Positions 61,423-64,000 of a stretch of DNA of 64,000 bases are shown here, piece after piece; position 1 is the stretch's first letter; each line of letters starts with the position of its first letter. A program made the position numbers and the translations under genes. This DNA comes from Sedimentitalea arenosa (GTDB lineage: Bacteria; Pseudomonadota; Alphaproteobacteria; Rhodobacterales; Rhodobacteraceae). The notes beneath the pieces were generated by a model that worked only from the letters and a program-made list of their open reading frames with translations, had not been told where the DNA came from and ran no database searches. The DNA lies in assembly GCF_016428585.1 (NCBI RefSeq), contig NZ_JAELVR010000001.1, forward strand, positions 528,670 to 592,669. The letters run 5' to 3'.

Positions 61423-61476
61423 CTCTCCTCCCGTATCGATCGGCAGCACTTTGGGCGCGCGCCCCGACCCCCGCCA

Positions 61477-61531
61477 TTGGACCTTGGTCTAAGACGGGGC
61501 GGGATCAAGCCTGTCTAGAACCAAGGTCGAA
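61477..61531. promoter_or_regulatory. divergent promoter pair with inverted regulator sites
   Basis: GACCTTGGT (61480-61488) and ACCAAGGTC (61520-61528) are exact inverted copies 40 bp apart. Toward the plus gene, TTGGAC (61477-61482) is 33 nt from TAGAAC (61516-61521), a -10-like box 71 nt before the ATG at 61593. Toward the minus gene, TTCGAC (61531-61526) is 33 nt from TTAGAC. Each arm lies roughly 100 bp before one of the divergent genes. Confidence 0.6.
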
Positions 61532-61592
61532 TACCGCGCTGCAGCATCGGCGCGTTAGATGTATGGCGACACGTCACGTGAGGGAGATGGAA

Positions 61593-62270
61593 ATGATGAA
61601 GAGATTGCCCCTGGCCGCGCTTGGCCTGACACTCGCCGCAGGTCTGGCCCAGGCGCATGGCGATGTCGCGCCTCAAGCGGTGGACACCGACGCGCTGCCC
61701 GACGTCGGCGAGGAGTGGCTGACCGAGAACCCTTACCGCGACGCCGGGCCAGAGGTTTGGCAGACCGCGATCGAGATCGGTGACAGCGGATACAATCAAA
61801 ACTGCGCTCGCTGCCACGGGCTTGGCGGTGTTTCGGGCGGGCTTGCGCCCGACCTGCGCTTTCTCGAGGCCGAGGAATACGGCGATGAGTGGTATGTCGA
61901 GCGCTTCCAGACCGGTTATACCCAGAACGGAATCACGAAGATGCCGGCCTTTGGCGACCTGCTTGGCCAGAAGGCCGCCTGGGCGATCCGGACCTATATC
62001 GAGACCCGGCCCGACGACGGTGCGCTCGACGACTATACGCCGCGCCTCAAGGAAATCCGCGATACCCTGGACGAGATGGCCGCGTCGGGCGGCGAGGCGG
62101 GGCCTTTGCTGGATGAGCTGACGATGATCTCCGAACAGATCGAGACCGCTTCGGGCGCGCCCATCGCGGACAGCCCGGCCTTCCGCGCGGCCAATCTGAT
62201 TTCGGGCGACGAGCCGGATTTCAAGGCCGCCGCCGAAGCATTGACAATCGGTCTCTCGGCCGCACACTGA
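61593..62270 (+). CDS. PedF-like cytochrome c550
   Basis: This 225-residue periplasmic cytochrome has a signal peptide (1-21, LAQAHG). The N-terminal extension is characteristic (HGDVAPQAVDTDALPDVGEE), heme motif CARCHG is at 71-76, and a methionine candidate lies in GITKMPAFGD. A long helical tail follows (about 145-225). It resembles the c550 encoded in ped/PQQ alcohol clusters (PedF type). AGGGAG lies 6 nt before the ATG at 61593; upstream in-frame ATGs at 61563 and 61587 fit less well. It leads a two-gene set with the binding protein at 62329. Confidence 0.9.
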   Translation: MMKRLPLAALGLTLAAGLAQAHGDVAPQAVDTDALPDVGEEWLTENPYRDAGPEVWQTAIEIGDSGYNQNCARCHGLGGVSGGLAPDLRFLEAEEYGDEWYVERFQTGYTQNGITKMPAFGDLLGQKAAWAIRTYIETRPDDGALDDYTPRLKEIRDTLDEMAASGGEAGPLLDELTMISEQIETASGAPIADSPAFRAANLISGDEPDFKAAAEALTIGLSAAH

Positions 62271-62328
62271 CCGGGGGAGACGTTCGGGGTCGCGCGACGC
62301 GTGCGATCTTGGCAACGGGGAGGACAAG

Positions 62329-63231
62329 GTGAGAGTGATCACCCAAAGCGTCGTTCTGGCCGTCGGTCTATTGGCGGGTGGGGCGTCCGTGGCGCTCGCG
62401 CGCTGCGAAGACCATGTGCCGCAGCCCAAGCCGCAGAATGCATCGCGCGATATCGTCGGCACCGATCTGGACACGATCCGCGAGCGCGGCTTCATGACCT
62501 TCGCGGCCTACGAGGAGTTTCCGCCCTGGTCCTATGAGGTGAACGGCAAACCCGTCGGAATCGATATCGACATCGCCCGCCTGATCGCCGCGGACCTTGG
62601 CGTGGAGGCGCGCTTCAACCTGGTCGCCGCGGGCGAAAACCTGGATGCTGACCTGCGCAACTGGGTCTGGAAGGGCCCGGTCGTGGGCGGATCGGTCGCC
62701 AATGTGATGATGCACGTTCCCTATGATAGCGATTTCGCCTGCCGCATCGAACAGGTCGTGTTCACCGGTCGCTATCATGTCGAGGAGATCGGCATCGCCT
62801 ATCGCCGTGATGCCTATCCCGAAGATCCGCCGGTCCCGGCCTATTTCTGGTTCGACACCGTCGGGGTCGAGAACGATTCGATTGCGGATTTCTACCTGAC
62901 CGCCTTCCCTGGTGGCCAGTTGAGCGGCAATCTGACCCGCTATCCCACGATGGCCGAGGCGATGGCGGCGCTGGCGGCAGGAGAAACCAAGGCAGCCATG
63001 GGACCGCGCGCGCAACTCGAACACGGGCTGACGCCCGATCTCGACTTGCATCTGCCGCCCTTGCCCGGCTTCGCCGTTGGCAACTGGACGGTTGGGGTGG
63101 CTGTTCACTTTGCCTATCGCCCGCTGGCCTACGCGGTGGATGATGCGATCTATGCAGCGATCGAGGATGGTCGCATGGAGAAGATTTTTGCCGATTACGG
63201 CGTCACTTTCCGCCCGCCGGAGCTGCGCTGA
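62329..63231 (+). CDS. quinoprotein dehydrogenase-associated SBP3-type binding protein (PedB/MoxJ-like)
   Basis: This 300-residue periplasmic protein starts with GTG at 62329 (GGGGAGG 5 nt before) and has a signal peptide (1-25). The type II binding-protein fold is evident (RGFMTFAAYEEFPPWSYEVN, GKPVGIDIDIARLIAADLGV, VHFAYRPLAYAVDDAIYAAI). It belongs to the family linked to PQQ dehydrogenases (TIGR03871, XoxJ/MoxJ/PedB relatives). MoxJ/XoxJ proteins help activate the dehydrogenase, so a chaperone-like role is more likely than solute uptake. It lies 58 bp after the cytochrome gene. Confidence 0.9.
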   Translation: MRVITQSVVLAVGLLAGGASVALARCEDHVPQPKPQNASRDIVGTDLDTIRERGFMTFAAYEEFPPWSYEVNGKPVGIDIDIARLIAADLGVEARFNLVAAGENLDADLRNWVWKGPVVGGSVANVMMHVPYDSDFACRIEQVVFTGRYHVEEIGIAYRRDAYPEDPPVPAYFWFDTVGVENDSIADFYLTAFPGGQLSGNLTRYPTMAEAMAALAAGETKAAMGPRAQLEHGLTPDLDLHLPPLPGFAVGNWTVGVAVHFAYRPLAYAVDDAIYAAIEDGRMEKIFADYGVTFRPPELR

Positions 63232-63276
63232 CGCCACCTTGGTCCAATTGCCGATACAGGGGATTGGACGTAACGT
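63232..63276 (+). promoter_or_regulatory. candidate coxG promoter with cluster-type site
   Basis: CGCCAC followed by CTTGGTCCAA (63232-63247) aligns with the sites upstream of the PQQ genes; TAACGT (63271-63276) lies exactly 33 nt downstream and 27 nt before the ATG at 63304. It starts one base after the stop of the previous gene. Confidence 0.45.
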
Positions 63277-63303
63277 CACGACATCTAGCCGGAGGACCAA
63301 CCC

Positions 63304-63837
63304 ATGCACATGAATGATACCAAGGAAATCGCCGCCCCGCGCGACGTGGTCTGGCGGGCCCTTCTGGACCCGGAGGTCCTGAAGGAATGCGTGCCCGGAT
63401 GTCAGGAGATGTCGGGCTCGGCCGAAGAGGGGTTCGAGGCGACGGTGGTGCAAAAGGTCGGCCCCGTGAAGGCGACCTTCAAGGGCGCGGTCACGATTTC
63501 GGACATCGTGGAGCTTGAAAGCCTGACCCTGACGGGCGAAGGCAAGGGCGGGGCCGCGGGCTTCGCCAAGGGGGGCGCCAAGGTGACTCTGGCGGACAGC
63601 GAAACCGGGACGCTCCTGTCGTATGACGTCGACGCCAAGGTGGGCGGCAAGCTGGCGCAGCTGGGCAGCCGCATCATCGACGGGTTCGCCAAGAAGATGG
63701 CCGAACAGTTCTTTAGCCGGTTCAAGGAGGTCGTCGAAGGCCCCGCGGCAGAAGAAGACGACGTCGCGCCGGACGCCGAGGCCGGCGAGGAGGCGCCGAA
63801 GAAAAAGGGCTGGCTGAAGCGGATGGTTTCGAGCTGA
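63304..63837 (+). CDS. coxG: CoxG-like SRPBCC protein
   Basis: This 177-residue protein has a CoxG/SRPBCC domain ([57 protein letters not shown]), then an acidic linker (145-165) and a basic amphipathic end ([12 protein letters not shown]) that may bind the membrane. In CO dehydrogenase, CoxG recruits the enzyme to the membrane. Similar genes accompany other molybdenum hydroxylases, such as aldehyde dehydrogenases. Here it precedes a 2Fe-2S subunit gene by 31 bp and follows alcohol oxidation genes, which favours an aldehyde-oxidising partner. CGGAGGA precedes the ATG. Confidence 0.9.
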   Translation: MHMNDTKEIAAPRDVVWRALLDPEVLKECVPGCQEMSGSAEEGFEATVVQKVGPVKATFKGAVTISDIVELESLTLTGEGKGGAAGFAKGGAKVTLADSETGTLLSYDVDAKVGGKLAQLGSRIIDGFAKKMAEQFFSRFKEVVEGPAAEEDDVAPDAEAGEEAPKKKGWLKRMVSS

Positions 63838-63868
63838 GACCGGATCAACAGGAACAGAGGAGAGCGGC

Positions 63869-64000
63869 ATGCCGAGCGTCAAGATGAATGTGAATGGTAT
63901 TGATTGTGTTGGTGATGTTGAGGGTCGGACGTTGTTGTCTGGTTTTTTGCGGGATCGGTTGGGGTTGACGGGGACGCATGTCGGGTGTGACACGTCGCAA
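63869..64000 (+). CDS. coxS: 2Fe-2S small subunit of a molybdenum hydroxylase (CoxS type), cut by window edge
   Basis: The first 44 codons are in frame to the right edge. The protein [20 protein letters not shown] then [20 protein letters not shown] is the standard start of the 2Fe-2S subunit, with the first ligand cysteine of the plant-type cluster near the end of the visible part. GAGGAGAG precedes the ATG. Codon use is strongly atypical from the seventh codon on: C is almost absent (8 of 100 bases at 63881-63980) while T and G dominate, unlike every other gene in the window. Confidence 0.9.
   Translation, partial: MPSVKMNVNGIDCVGDVEGRTLLSGFLRDRLGLTGTHVGCDTSQ

Overview
The window is GC-rich, tightly packed bacterial chromosome with no rRNA, tRNA, insertion sequence or CRISPR. 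Gene content points to a marine alphaproteobacterium of the Rhodobacteraceae (Roseobacter group): two TRAP transporters, a RutR-regulated reductive pyrimidine pathway, a three-subunit formate dehydrogenase with DUF3305/DUF3306/DUF6494/DUF6505 partners, a VC_2705-type acetate symporter with DUF4212, and a PQQ alcohol dehydrogenase cluster. Assignments rest on reading the proteins and on recalled family knowledge; no database was searched.

Layout. 1-4.3 kb: edge fragment, SIMPL protein, MetY-type sulfhydrylase, a basic hypothetical protein, a glycosyltransferase-like protein. 4.3-12.6 kb: DapA-like lyase and a lone molybdenum hydroxylase large subunit, divergent from aspartate dehydrogenase plus a LysR regulator, then a 3-hydroxyanthranilate dioxygenase-TRAP operon. 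12.8-25 kb: bicupin protein, then pyrimidine catabolism (preT, preA, rutR, amidohydrolase, dihydropyrimidinase, four-gene ABC importer), interrupted by a secreted CAP-RTX protein. 25-39.5 kb: formate dehydrogenase operon, ending in a beta-propeller cytochrome and a 42-residue membrane protein, divergent from an Fe-S/Mrp/ligase accessory operon. 39.6-48.4 kb: acetate module (acs, adk, DUF4212, symporter, CBS-DUF294 protein, small membrane protein, membrane-anchored DEDDh exonuclease). 48.8-52 kb: second TRAP system. 52-63.2 kb: hybrid kinase, FIST protein and LuxR response regulator resembling the Pseudomonas NahK/NosP/ErbR group, next to a PQQ alcohol dehydrogenase with a lanthanide-type D-x-D active site and its cytochromes, beta-propeller and binding proteins. 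63.3-64 kb: coxG and the start of a 2Fe-2S coxS-type gene.

How the parts fit. Periplasmic alcohol oxidation (PQQ enzyme, c-type cytochromes), probable aldehyde oxidation (Mo hydroxylase starting at the right edge), formate oxidation and acetate activation form a plausible C1/C2 oxidation island. The most interesting signal is a repeated promoter element, core (C/G)GAC(C/T)TT, found upstream of the response regulator, the PQQ enzyme, a divergent cytochrome/binding-protein pair and coxG. In four of these it lies exactly 33 nt from a -10-like hexamer. Related sites lie before formate dehydrogenase and the small cytochrome. One regulator, most simply the LuxR protein encoded inside the cluster, may control the whole set.
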